Shown one piece after another: positions 43,205-51,997 of a DNA stretch of 64,000 nucleotides. A program made the translations under genes and the position numbers. Source of the stretch: AC-51 sp963749895 (GTDB lineage Bacteria; Actinomycetota; UBA4738; HRBIN12). The stretch lies in contig CAVVOG010000001.1 in NCBI GenBank assembly GCA_963749895.1, positions 496,001-560,000 on the forward strand, in the 5' to 3' direction. The first letter of the stretch is position 1. The number at the start of each line of letters is the position of its first letter. The notes under the pieces were generated by a model. The model was not told the DNA's origin and did not search any database. It saw nothing but the letters and a program-made list of their open reading frames with translations.

Positions 43205-43330
43205 CGTCAACCCCTTGCGGTGTCCTGGGCGGTCGTCGCCCAGCACCACGTCAAGCGGTTGACGACATCTCGTCAAGAGCCTGACGACGACCTCGCGCGA
43301 GGAGTCCCGACGGAGCGCAAGGGGTTGACG
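43205..43330. repeat. Dyad-symmetric array of six CGTCAA boxes in 22-bp register
   Basis: Forward CGTCAA starts at 43205, 43249 and 43271. Reverse TTGACG ends at 43264 and 43330, with one variant CTGACG ending at 43286. Each forward box pairs with a reverse one about the same centre, 43267.5. The inner boxes form two 16-bp palindromes CGTCAA-N4-(T/C)TGACG 22 bp apart. The outer boxes lie in a perfect 15-bp inverted repeat (CGTCAACCCCTTGCG and its complement). The whole 176-bp gap between amidase and hemB, which point toward each other, has no other feature. Confidence 0.7.
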
Positions 43331-43349
43331 AGGGACCCCGCACGTCGGG

Positions 43350-44333
43350 CTACGCGTCCTGGAGCCAGCGTGCTGCGTCTTTCGCGTGGTACGTCAGCAC
43401 GAGGTCCGCGCCCGCGCGCTTGAATCCGGTGAGCAGTTCCATCACGACGCGGCGTTCGTCGAGCCAGCCGTTCAGCGCCGCGGCCTTCACCATCGCGTAC
43501 TCGCCGCTCACGTTGTAGGCGGCCATCGGGAAGCCGGTCGCGTCCTTCGCCACCCGCAGCACGTCCAGGTAGGGGAGGCCCGGCTTCACCATCACGATGT
43601 CCGCGCCCTCCTCGATGTCGGTGAGCACCTCGCGGAGCGCCTCGTCGCCGTTGGCCGGGTCCTGCTGGTAGCCGGCGCGATCCCCGAACTTGGGGGCGCC
43701 CTCGGCCGCCTCACGGAACGGTCCGTAGAAGCCGCTCGCGAACTTCGCGGCGTAGGCCATGATCGCGACGTCGTCGTGTCCGGCGCCGTCGAGGGCCGCA
43801 CGGATCGCCGCGACCTGGCCGTCCATCATCCCGCTCGGTCCGACCATGTGGGTGCCCGCGTCGGCCTGCGCGACCGCGATGCGCTGGTACCGCTCGACCG
43901 TCGGGTCGTTGTCGACCTCGTTCCGCTCGTTCAGCACACCGCAGTGCCCGTGGTCGGTGTACTCGTCGAGGCACAGGTCGCTCATCAGCACCGCGTCGTC
44001 GCCGAGGTCGTCGCGGAGCGCACGGAGCGCGACCTGGCCGATCCCGTCGGGGTTCCAGGCCTGGGAGCCCTCGTGGTCCTTCGTTGCGGGGACGCCGAAG
44101 AGCATGAAGGCGCGAACGCCGACCTCCCGCAGCTCGCCGACCTCCCGCCGGAGCGAGTCGATCGTGTGCTGCGACTGCCCGGGCATCGAGGAGATCGGGA
44201 CCGGTGCGTCGATCCCCTCCTTCACGAACAGCGGCGCGATCAGGTCGTCCGTCGTGAGGGCGTTCTCGCGGATCAGCGCGCGCAGGGCCGCGGTACGGCG
44301 GAGGCGTCGGGGGCGGTGCTCCGGGAAGCTCAT
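43350..44333 (-). CDS. hemB: Delta-aminolevulinic acid dehydratase (porphobilinogen synthase)
   Basis: This 327-residue protein has active-site lysines K197 (AYAAKFASGFYGPF) and K250 (MVKPGLPYLD). The metal region is LCLDEYTDHGHCG, with two cysteines kept. It condenses two 5-aminolevulinates to porphobilinogen. The ATG at 44333 is 7 nt from a -10 TACGAT (bases 44346-44341); an in-frame ATG at 44342 overlaps that box and is unlikely. It is divergent from the dipeptidase gene. Confidence 0.97.
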   Translation of the reverse strand: MSFPEHRPRRLRRTAALRALIRENALTTDDLIAPLFVKEGIDAPVPISSMPGQSQHTIDSLRREVGELREVGVRAFMLFGVPATKDHEGSQAWNPDGIGQVALRALRDDLGDDAVLMSDLCLDEYTDHGHCGVLNERNEVDNDPTVERYQRIAVAQADAGTHMVGPSGMMDGQVAAIRAALDGAGHDDVAIMAYAAKFASGFYGPFREAAEGAPKFGDRAGYQQDPANGDEALREVLTDIEEGADIVMVKPGLPYLDVLRVAKDATGFPMAAYNVSGEYAMVKAAALNGWLDERRVVMELLTGFKRAGADLVLTYHAKDAARWLQDA

Positions 44334-44403
44334 GCGCAGCATCGTAGCGGGGGCTCGTGAGGTCTAGCGGCGGGACCGCGTTCGGCGTAGCGTTCGCCCT
44401 GCG

Positions 44404-45594
44404 ATGGAACCGAAGAAGGTCTGGGACGGCTATCGGTCCTTCTCCTACCTGGAGGCCGGCGTCGACTACCGGGAGTTCTCGCTGTCGCCCGTGCTCGGTC
44501 GCGTCGAGCCGTTCGTGTATCCGCTGAGCGCCGAGGACGAGGCCCGCGCGCAGCGCCTGCTCCGTGAGCACGTCTGCGTCTCGCTCCACGAACACGGGGG
44601 GATCGCACCGGCGGACTGGGCCGACAACGACGCGTACATCCGTGAGGGGCGGGAGTCCTACGGGTTCGAGGGTCTCGCGGCCTCAGGTCTGGACGCGGTG
44701 TTCGAGAACTTCATGGACGGCACGTCGACGATCACGTCGAAGACCGGGTGGAAGTGGACCGACGTGATCCACGACCTCGGGATGCACCTGGCCGACGTCG
44801 CGCACCAGTCCGTGGTGTTCGTCGCCTCGACCGTGGAGGACATCCGACGTGCCCACGCGACGGGACGGATCGCGCTCGTGCCGTCGTTCGAGGGAGCCGC
44901 CCCGATCGAGAACGAGCTCGACCGGCTCGACGTGCTGTTCGGCCTCGGGGTGCGGATGATCGGCGTCGCCTACAGCGAGTCGAACCAGCTGGGCGGGGGG
45001 ATCCGCGACCCCGGCGACGGCGGGCTCACGAAGTTCGGACGCGACGCCGTCGTACGGATGAACAAGCTGGGGATCGCGATCGACGTGTCGCACACCGGCG
45101 ACCTCACGGCGATGCAGACCTGCGAGCTCTCGACGAAGCCCGTGTACCTGTCGCACTCCGGCGCCCGCGCCCTGTTCGGCGAGCGCAAGCTGAAGACCGA
45201 CGACCTGCTCAAGGCCGTGGCCGACACCGGCGGGGTGATCGGGGTCGAGGCCTCGCCGCACACGACGATCACGCCCACCCATCCGAGGCACGACCTCGAG
45301 GGCGTGATGGAGCACGTCGAGTACTGCATCGACGTGATGGGGATCGACCACGTCGGGTTCGGGCTCGACACGTTCTTCGGCGACCACGTGGGGCTGCACC
45401 GCGCGTACGGGGCCTTCATGGATTCGGGTGAGGAGCCCGAGCACGAGTGGGTCGACCACGTGGAAGGCCTCGAGAACGTGAGCGAGTTCCCGAACACGAT
45501 CCGCTGGCTCGTCGACCACGGCTACACCGACGAGCAGATCGCGAAGCTGGTCGGCGGCAACGCCCTGCGGGCGCTCAGCCAGACCTGGGTCTGA
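44404..45594 (+). CDS. Membrane dipeptidase family (M19) metallopeptidase
   Basis: This 396-residue protein follows renal dipeptidase-type enzymes: an HEH metal motif in VSLHEHGG, a bridging-Glu region PSFEGAAPIE, DVSHTG, LSHSGAR, and the substrate loop HVGFGLDTFFGDHVG. No signal peptide is visible, so it is probably cytosolic despite the family name. It cleaves dipeptides or related amides. Weak -10 TAGCGT (44388-44393) lies 10 nt upstream. The 3' end overlaps that of hemD by 20 bp, tail to tail. Confidence 0.9.
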   Translation: MEPKKVWDGYRSFSYLEAGVDYREFSLSPVLGRVEPFVYPLSAEDEARAQRLLREHVCVSLHEHGGIAPADWADNDAYIREGRESYGFEGLAASGLDAVFENFMDGTSTITSKTGWKWTDVIHDLGMHLADVAHQSVVFVASTVEDIRRAHATGRIALVPSFEGAAPIENELDRLDVLFGLGVRMIGVAYSESNQLGGGIRDPGDGGLTKFGRDAVVRMNKLGIAIDVSHTGDLTAMQTCELSTKPVYLSHSGARALFGERKLKTDDLLKAVADTGGVIGVEASPHTTITPTHPRHDLEGVMEHVEYCIDVMGIDHVGFGLDTFFGDHVGLHRAYGAFMDSGEEPEHEWVDHVEGLENVSEFPNTIRWLVDHGYTDEQIAKLVGGNALRALSQTWV

Positions 45595-46336
45595 ACAGGC
45601 GCTCGAGCGCGGTGACGAGGCCTTCGGTCGTGTGGGGATCCGCGACGGCGTGGACCCGGAACCCGTGGGCGCGCGCCTCCTTCGACGTGACCGGGCCGAT
45701 GCTCACGACCTTCGGGGTGCCCTTCACCGAACCGAGGGCGCCGACGAACCCCCGCACCGTCGAGGCGCTCGTGAACGTCACCGCGTCGACCTCGCCGGCG
45801 GCCAGGGCGTCGCGCGCCTCCTTGGGCAGGGCCTTGGGGAACACGGTCCGGTAGGCGTCGACCCGGGTCGGCGTCCAGCCCTTGGCGGCCAGGGCGTCCT
45901 CGAGGCCCTCGGGGGCGATGTCAGCTCGGGCGCAGAGGACGCGGCCCTCGCCCCGGGGGAACGACCGTGCGAGCCCGACCGTCGTGAAGGTGCCGGCGAC
46001 GTGCTCGGGGTCTCTGTGCGCGTACCGGCGGTACGCGTCGGCCGTCCCATCGCCGATCGCGGCGACCCGCGCGCGGACCTCGGCCGGCGAGCCGAGCCGT
46101 TCGCCGAGCATCGCGACGGTCGCGGGCGAGGTCAGCACGATCCACGCGAAGCGACCGGCGGCGAGGTCCTTCAGGGCCGTGGTGAGCGCGGCGCTGCGGG
46201 CCGGCTTGACCTCGATCGCGGGCGCGACGATCGCGTGGGCACCGCGGTCTTCGAGCATCTTCACCAGCTTCGCGGAGCGCTCCGCGGGGCGCGTGACCAC
46301 GATCGTCCGGCCGGCCAGGGTCCGACGAGGGCTCAC
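45575..46336 (-). CDS. hemD: Uroporphyrinogen III synthase
   Basis: This 253-residue protein shows the loosely conserved HemD pattern: GRTIVVTRPAERSAKLVKMLEDRGA, then WIVLTSPATVAML, RVDAYRTV, VTFTSASTVRGFVGAL and VVSIGPVTSKEARAHGF. It closes hydroxymethylbilane to uroporphyrinogen III. The GTG start overlaps the hemC stop (GTGA), as expected for the last gene of a hemA-hemC-hemD operon. Confidence 0.95.
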   Translation of the reverse strand: MSPRRTLAGRTIVVTRPAERSAKLVKMLEDRGAHAIVAPAIEVKPARSAALTTALKDLAAGRFAWIVLTSPATVAMLGERLGSPAEVRARVAAIGDGTADAYRRYAHRDPEHVAGTFTTVGLARSFPRGEGRVLCARADIAPEGLEDALAAKGWTPTRVDAYRTVFPKALPKEARDALAAGEVDAVTFTSASTVRGFVGALGSVKGTPKVVSIGPVTSKEARAHGFRVHAVADPHTTEGLVTALERLFRPRSG

Positions 46337-47235
46337 CCGGCGCGCACCTCGGCCAGGATCCGGCCGGCGCCGCCGGCGAGCAGCTGATCGGCGACGACGC
46401 GTGCGGCCTGTTCGGGGTCGTCCGACTCCGCGGCGGCCTTCACGACCTCGACCCCGTCGGGCGACGCGACGACCGCCGCCAGGCGCAGCACGTCGCCCTT
46501 GAGCGCGCCGAGCGCGCCGAGCGGCAGGGCGCACCCTCCACCGATCCGCCTCATCAGGGCGCGTTCGGCCTCGAGGGCCATCCTCGACGCGCGGTGGTCG
46601 AGCAGCATCAGCACCGCCCGGACCTCTCGGTCGTCCTCGCGGCACTGGATCCCCAGGCATCCCTGGCCCGGCGCCGGGAGCATCACGTCGATCCCGAGCG
46701 GCGACGCGTGGTCGGGCTCGATCCCCAGCCGACGCAGCCCGGCGGCGGCAAGGATCGTCGCGTCGACGTCGCCGTCGGCGAGCTTGCGCAGCCGGGTCTC
46801 GACGTTGCCGCGGAACTCCACGACCCCGACCCCGGGGAAGGCGGCCATGATCTGGGCCCGGCGCCGCAGGCTGGACGTCCCGACGACCATCCCGGGGCCG
46901 AGCTCGCCGTCGCCGCGAAGCAGGAGCACGTCGTGCGGATCCTCGCGCTCGGGGACGGCGCCGATCACGAGGCCCTCGTCGTCCTCGGCGGGCATGTCCT
47001 TCGCGGAGTGGACCGCCAGATCGATCCGCCCGTCGCGGAGGGCCTCGAGGATCGTGTCGATCCACAGCCCTTTGAGGCCCTGTGCCGATGCCTCGGCGGG
47101 GACGCCCTCGTCGCCGGTCGTGGTCATCGGGACGATCTCGGCCTCGACGCCGTGACGCCGCAGGAGCTCCTGCGTGTACTCGGCCTGGACCATCGCAAGG
47201 CGCGAGCGCCGCGTCCCGATCCGCAGCGTCCTCAC
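46333..47235 (-). CDS. hemC: Hydroxymethylbilane synthase (porphobilinogen deaminase)
   Basis: This 300-residue protein begins RTLRIGTRRSRLAMVQAEY, has the catalytic and cofactor region VHSAKDMP and LGTSSLRR-like sequence (VVGTSSLRRRAQI), and the dipyrromethane-binding cysteine C235 in RIGGGCALPLG. It polymerises four porphobilinogens. The GTG start overlaps the hemA stop and its stop overlaps hemD, so all three are translationally coupled. Confidence 0.97.
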   Translation of the reverse strand: MRTLRIGTRRSRLAMVQAEYTQELLRRHGVEAEIVPMTTTGDEGVPAEASAQGLKGLWIDTILEALRDGRIDLAVHSAKDMPAEDDEGLVIGAVPEREDPHDVLLLRGDGELGPGMVVGTSSLRRRAQIMAAFPGVGVVEFRGNVETRLRKLADGDVDATILAAAGLRRLGIEPDHASPLGIDVMLPAPGQGCLGIQCREDDREVRAVLMLLDHRASRMALEAERALMRRIGGGCALPLGALGALKGDVLRLAAVVASPDGVEVVKAAAESDDPEQAARVVADQLLAGGAGRILAEVRAG

Positions 47236-48509
47236 GGCTCGACGTCCAGGTCGATCCCGAGCAGTTCGGCCAGGACCCGGGCGTGCGCCCCGTCCGTGCC
47301 CGGTTCGGAGCGCTCCTTCAGCTCGACGATCGGGTCGTGCAGGAGCTTCGCGGCGACCCCGGCGGCGAGGCCGAGGACGGCGTCGCGCTCGTCGGGGGTG
47401 AGCGAGGCCAGACGCGATCCCCACCGGTCCATCTCCGCAGCGACCACCTCGTCGCCGTGGCGACGCAGCGCGCGGATCAGCGGCGCGAGCGCGTCGCCGC
47501 GCCGGTGGACCTCCCAGCGGTGGACCTCCTCGCCCACCAGATCGTGGGCACGCTCGATCTCGTGCGCGGTCTCCGCGTCCCGCTCGCCGAGACGCTCGCG
47601 CAGCGCCACGATGTCGATCACGCGGACCCCCTCGACGTAGGCGGCCTCGGGGTCGACGTCGCGCGGCACGGCGAGGTCGAGCAGGACCAGGGGACGGCCG
47701 TCGCGTTCCTCGACGGCTCGCGCGACGGAAGGATGGTGGACGACGTACCCGGCGGCGCCGGTCGCCGACACCACGAGATCGGCCGAGACCAGGGCCTGGG
47801 GCAGGCCATCCAGATCGCCGTGGTCGGCGCCGGTGCGCTCGGCCAGCACCCGCGCGGTCTCGAGCGAACGGTTCAAGACCCTGACCGGCCCCACGCCGCG
47901 GCGATGGAGATGCTTCACGGCCAGCGCCGCCATCTGCCCCGCCCCCACGACCACCACGCGCCGCCCCGTGAGGTCGCCCAGGGCCTCCTCGGCCAGGTCG
48001 CTCCCGAGCGCCACGAACGCGTCGGGCGCGGCGCCCAGCGCGGTCTCCTGGCGGACGCGCCGCCCGGCTCGGACGGCGCCGTGGAACAGCCCCGTCAGGG
48101 ACGGCCCAGCGGCGTCCTCGCCCTCGGCGCGGCGGATCGCGTCGCGGACCTGGCTGAAGATCTGTGTCTCGCCCAGCACCATGGAGTCGAGCCCGGCGGC
48201 CACTCCGAAGAGGTGCTCGGTGGCGTCGCGCTCCCAGTGGCTGTACAGGGGGTCGGCCAGCTCGTCGAGGTCGACGCTTCGAGACTCTGCGAGCAGACGC
48301 TTCAGCGCCAGGAAGCCGGCGTGGTAGTTGGGGGTCGAGCCGTAGACCTCGACGCGGTTGCAGGTGGACAGGACCACGACCTCGTCGAGCCCCTCCAGAT
48401 CGTGGGCGCGCGCGTACGCCTTCGCGAGGTCGTCGTCGGTGAATGCGAGCCGCTCGAGCAGCTCGATCGGGGCGCGACGGAACGAGACGCCGAGGGTCAG
48501 GATGCCCAT
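47232..48509 (-). CDS. hemA: Glutamyl-tRNA reductase
   Basis: This 425-residue protein has the catalytic cysteine C50 in VVLSTCNRVEVYG, the NADPH-binding VVVGAGQMAALAVKHL, and a C-terminal helical dimerisation region. It reduces glutamyl-tRNA to glutamate-1-semialdehyde, the first committed step of heme synthesis. It heads the hemA-hemC-hemD operon. Its -10 (TACCAT on the minus strand) overlaps the -10 of the divergent P1 peptidase gene. Confidence 0.97.
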   Translation of the reverse strand: MGILTLGVSFRRAPIELLERLAFTDDDLAKAYARAHDLEGLDEVVVLSTCNRVEVYGSTPNYHAGFLALKRLLAESRSVDLDELADPLYSHWERDATEHLFGVAAGLDSMVLGETQIFSQVRDAIRRAEGEDAAGPSLTGLFHGAVRAGRRVRQETALGAAPDAFVALGSDLAEEALGDLTGRRVVVVGAGQMAALAVKHLHRRGVGPVRVLNRSLETARVLAERTGADHGDLDGLPQALVSADLVVSATGAAGYVVHHPSVARAVEERDGRPLVLLDLAVPRDVDPEAAYVEGVRVIDIVALRERLGERDAETAHEIERAHDLVGEEVHRWEVHRRGDALAPLIRALRRHGDEVVAAEMDRWGSRLASLTPDERDAVLGLAAGVAAKLLHDPIVELKERSEPGTDGAHARVLAELLGIDLDVEP

Positions 48510-48521
48510 GGGAACGCCCGG

Positions 48522-48528
48522 TATGGTA
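48522..48528. promoter_or_regulatory. Shared symmetric -10 element TATGGTA for hemA and the P1 peptidase
   Basis: Read on the plus strand it gives TATGGT, 8 nt before the ATG at 48536. Read on the minus strand it gives TACCAT, 13 nt before the hemA ATG at 48509. Only 26 bp separate the two start codons, so both promoters must use the same few bases and RNA polymerase can serve only one direction at a time. Confidence 0.55.
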
Positions 48529-48535
48529 GCGGGCC

Positions 48536-49627
48536 ATGGAGGGACATCGTGCCCGTGACCTGGGCATCCGCATCGGCACCGGCACGCCGGGCCCTCTGAA
48601 CGCGATCACGGACGTGGACGGGGTCCGCGTCGGGCACCGCACCGTGATCCGCGGCGACGACGGCGCACCCGACGCGGTGAGGACCGGCGTGACCGTGGTG
48701 TTCCCGCACGACAACGATCCGTGGACGGCTCCCGTCTACGCCGGCACCCACATCCTGAACGGCTACGGCGAGCTGATCGGCGTCAACACGATCCGCGAGT
48801 GGGGGATCCTCGAGAGCCCGATCGTCCTGACCTCGTCGCTGCTGATCGGGAAGGCCTACGACGCCACGGTCCGCTGGATCGCGGGGCGCGACTCGTCCGC
48901 CGGGGAAGCCGTGATGCCGTGCGTGACCGAGTGCGACGACTCGTACCTGTCCGCGGTCCTGACCGGCCCGCTCGCCGACGATGACGTCTGGGCAGCGCTC
49001 GAGGCGGCGGCCCCGGGTCCGGTCCAGGAGGGGTGCGTCGGCTCGGGCACCGGGATGCAGGCGTTCGATTTCAAGGGTGGGATCGGGACGGCCTCGCGCG
49101 TGATCGCCGACGAGCACGGCGGCTCCACCGTCGGCGTCCTGGTGATGACGAACCACGGCGACCGCCCGAACCTGCTGATCGACGGCGTTCGCGTCGGTGA
49201 GGCGCTCGGGGCTGAGATGCCGGGCGAGCACTCGGAGGGATCGTGCATCGCGATCGCCGCGACCGACGCCCCCTTGCTGCCGCACCAGCTCCGGCGGCTC
49301 GCCGAGCGCACCGGCATGGGACTGGCGCGCGGCGGTTCTCACGCGTCGAACACGAGCGGCGAGCAGCTGCTGGCCTTCTCGACCGCGAACCGCCTCCCGA
49401 CGGACGTCCCGACCGCCGAGCAGCGCGTCCTGCTCGACGGCGCGAGCGCGGGCGGCAAGGCGATGTCGGCGCTGTTCCGCGCCACCGTCGAGGCCACCGA
49501 GGAGGCCGTGGTCAACGCGCTGATCGCGGCGCACACCGTGGTCGGCCGCGACGGGCACACGCTGCACGCGCTCCCGGTCGACCGGACGCTGGAGCTCCTG
49601 AAGGCCGCCGGGCGCCTGGCGGGCTGA
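48536..49627 (+). CDS. P1-family (DmpA/L-aminopeptidase type) Ntn-like hydrolase
   Basis: This 363-residue protein matches peptidase family S58: GPLNAITDVDGVRVGH at the start, EGCVGSGTGMQAFDFKGGIGTASRV in the middle and ASAGGKAMSALFRATVEATEEAV at the end. Members self-cleave before a Ser or Thr nucleophile; by position the candidate is T185 in GGIG-TAS. Substrates range from N-terminal amino acids to nylon oligomers, so this one is unassigned. Leaderless start from TATGGT. Confidence 0.9.
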   Translation: MEGHRARDLGIRIGTGTPGPLNAITDVDGVRVGHRTVIRGDDGAPDAVRTGVTVVFPHDNDPWTAPVYAGTHILNGYGELIGVNTIREWGILESPIVLTSSLLIGKAYDATVRWIAGRDSSAGEAVMPCVTECDDSYLSAVLTGPLADDDVWAALEAAAPGPVQEGCVGSGTGMQAFDFKGGIGTASRVIADEHGGSTVGVLVMTNHGDRPNLLIDGVRVGEALGAEMPGEHSEGSCIAIAATDAPLLPHQLRRLAERTGMGLARGGSHASNTSGEQLLAFSTANRLPTDVPTAEQRVLLDGASAGGKAMSALFRATVEATEEAVVNALIAAHTVVGRDGHTLHALPVDRTLELLKAAGRLAG

Positions 49628-49638
49628 GCGCACACGGC

Positions 49639-51954
49639 TCAGGTCCGGGCGTCGGCGAGGTGGTAGGGGACGTTCGTCACCGTGACGTACGGCTCGGTCA
49701 GCAGGAGCCGTTTCATGAACAGCGCCGTCTGGCCGTGGAGCGGCTGTTCCCACCAGTGGGACACGAGGAACTCGGGGATCACGACCGTGACGATCGTGCC
49801 GGGGCTCGCGGTGTGCCGTCGGACCTCCTCCAGGAGCGGCATCGCGAAGTCGCGGAAGGGTGCCTCCACGAGGGACAGAGGGATCTGGATCCCCGAGTGC
49901 CACCAGTCCTCGACGATCTCTGGCTGCCCTTCCGGATCGGTTCCGAGGTAGAGCGCCTCCACGTGGGCTGCCCTGAGGGTCAGCGCGTAGTTCGTCGCGC
50001 GCACGACGCCGTCGTGCACCCCCCCGACCGGGATCAGCACGACGTGACGCCCGGGCTCGGTCACCCGCGTCTCCTCGCCCTCGTCCGCGACTCGCTCCTC
50101 GGGGACGTAGGGGACGTCGGCGACGACCACGTCGGGGGTGAACAGCAACGAGGCCTTGAGCCTGGTCGTGAACCGCAGCGTCGTCAGCAGGCTCCACAGC
50201 GAGCCGCTCGTCACCGACTCGCTGATCACGACGGTGACGAATCCCTCGCCGCGACGCGGCAAGGCCCGCAGGAACGCCTTCAGGTCCCCGGTCATCGTGC
50301 GACCCGTCCTCGGGAGAGGGCGGAGCGGCTCCATGCGCGGGGCGATCGTCGCCCATCCGACCGCGCACCGGTCGAAGTCGCCGGGCTCCCCGACGAACAG
50401 CGGGACCACGCGCTGGGCCCGGATGCCGTGGAGGTAGGAGAGTGCGTCCCGCGCGTCGGGTCCGAGGTCGCGGACCAGGAACGCGAACGCGTTCGAGAGC
50501 TCGGCCGTGGGTCGGACGAGCCCTCTGCGGAGCTCTCGAGCGACGTGGTCGTAGTGGCGGTGGATCCCGAAGAGCGCGACCACGATCACCGGGACGGCGA
50601 CGATCACGATCCACGCGCCGTGGGAGAACTTCGTCGAGGTGATGACGACCAGGACGATCCCCGTGGCCACCGCGCCGATCGCGTTGATCGCGATCGAGGT
50701 CGTGCGCTTCGGCGCGTCCCGATCGGCGAGCCAGTGGCGGACCATGCCTGTCTGCGACAGCGTGAACGAGGTGAAGACGCCCACCACGTACAGCTGGATC
50801 AGTCGTGAGACGTCGGCGTCGAACGCCGCGATCAGGAGGGCCGCGGCGAGGGCGAGCACGATGATCCCGTTCGAGAACACGAGCCGGTCGCCGCGGTTGC
50901 GGAACTGGGACGGCATGAACCCGTCGCGCGCCAGGATCGACGACAATCGCGGGAAGTCCTGATAGGCGGTGTTCGCGGCCAAGATCAAGATCGCCGCCGT
51001 GAACGCCTGCACGAAGTAGAAGCCCACCCCGCCGCCGAAGACCGCGTGGGCGACCTGGGCGACCACGGAGCGCTCCCCCGAGACGGTGATGCCCTCGATG
51101 TGCGTGGCCAGCCAGGAGATGCCCAGGAACATCGCGATCGCCATCGCGCCCATCAGTCCGAGGGTCGTCGCCGCGTTCCTCGCCTGCGGTCGCCGGAAGG
51201 CCGGCACGCCGTTCGAGATCGCCTCGACGCCGGTCAGCGCCGTGGACCCAGACGAGAACGCGTGCAGGATCACGAACAGCGACAGGGGGGCCGCCGTGGT
51301 CGCCAGGAGATGCTCGGCGGGCAACGCCTCGGCGACCGGGCACCCCGTGGCGCACCGCACGAGCCCGAGGACGACCATCACGAAGATCGAGATGACGAAC
51401 ACGTAGGTGGGGATCGCGAACAGCGTGCCCGCTTCCTTCACCCCTCGCAGGTTGGCGACCGTCAGGAGCGTGAGGAACACGAGCGCCAGGCCGACACGCT
51501 GGCCGGCCAGCGACGGGAAGGCCGACGTGATCGCGAGGACACCGGCGCTGATCGACACCGCCACCGTCAAGACGTAGTCGGTCAGGAGCGACGCGGCCGC
51601 GACCAACCCGGGAGCCGTGCCGAGGTTCTCCTTGCTGACGATGTAGGCGCCACCCCCCGATGGGTACGCCCGGACGGTCTGGCGGTAGGAGATCACGACG
51701 ATCGCGAGCAGGAGCGCGATCGCTGCGGCGATCGGCATCACGAGGTGCTTCGATGCCGCGCTCGCCCCCAACAGGACCAGGAGGATCTCCTCGGTCGCGT
51801 AGGCGTTCGACGACAGCGCGTCCGACGAGAACACCGGCAGCGCGATCGACTTCGGCAGGAGGGTGTGCTCGAGGGTGTGGCTCGGCTTCGCGCGCCCGAC
51901 GAGGACGCGCTTCGCCACCGCCCGGGGCCGAGAGGAGGTCGTCGTGATGGCCAC
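49639..51954 (-). CDS. KimA-like APC-superfamily transporter (probable potassium importer)
   Basis: This 771-residue protein has about 12 helices in residues 40-450 with the KimA/YdaO-like start LPVFSSDALSSNAYATEEIL and YPSGGGAYIV. A cytoplasmic C-terminal region of about 300 residues follows. KimA in Bacillus imports potassium and is held by c-di-AMP. A potassium role here is inferred from that similarity and from the divergent KdpD/KdpE-like genes. It may instead be an amino-acid permease. A -10 TACGCT lies 12 nt upstream of the ATG. Confidence 0.8.
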   Translation of the reverse strand: MAITTTSSRPRAVAKRVLVGRAKPSHTLEHTLLPKSIALPVFSSDALSSNAYATEEILLVLLGASAASKHLVMPIAAAIALLLAIVVISYRQTVRAYPSGGGAYIVSKENLGTAPGLVAAASLLTDYVLTVAVSISAGVLAITSAFPSLAGQRVGLALVFLTLLTVANLRGVKEAGTLFAIPTYVFVISIFVMVVLGLVRCATGCPVAEALPAEHLLATTAAPLSLFVILHAFSSGSTALTGVEAISNGVPAFRRPQARNAATTLGLMGAMAIAMFLGISWLATHIEGITVSGERSVVAQVAHAVFGGGVGFYFVQAFTAAILILAANTAYQDFPRLSSILARDGFMPSQFRNRGDRLVFSNGIIVLALAAALLIAAFDADVSRLIQLYVVGVFTSFTLSQTGMVRHWLADRDAPKRTTSIAINAIGAVATGIVLVVITSTKFSHGAWIVIVAVPVIVVALFGIHRHYDHVARELRRGLVRPTAELSNAFAFLVRDLGPDARDALSYLHGIRAQRVVPLFVGEPGDFDRCAVGWATIAPRMEPLRPLPRTGRTMTGDLKAFLRALPRRGEGFVTVVISESVTSGSLWSLLTTLRFTTRLKASLLFTPDVVVADVPYVPEERVADEGEETRVTEPGRHVVLIPVGGVHDGVVRATNYALTLRAAHVEALYLGTDPEGQPEIVEDWWHSGIQIPLSLVEAPFRDFAMPLLEEVRRHTASPGTIVTVVIPEFLVSHWWEQPLHGQTALFMKRLLLTEPYVTVTNVPYHLADART

Positions 51955-51997
51955 GATCCGAGCGTAGGAGCGGCCATCCGCCGCGCCCGCACGGACC

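Noticed and set aside
43174..43349. The CGTCAA region as a bidirectional terminator
   Set aside because: The 15-bp inverted repeat has a 96-nt loop and the inner palindromes have only 6-bp arms, too weak for GC-rich termination. Box phasing is better explained by protein binding.
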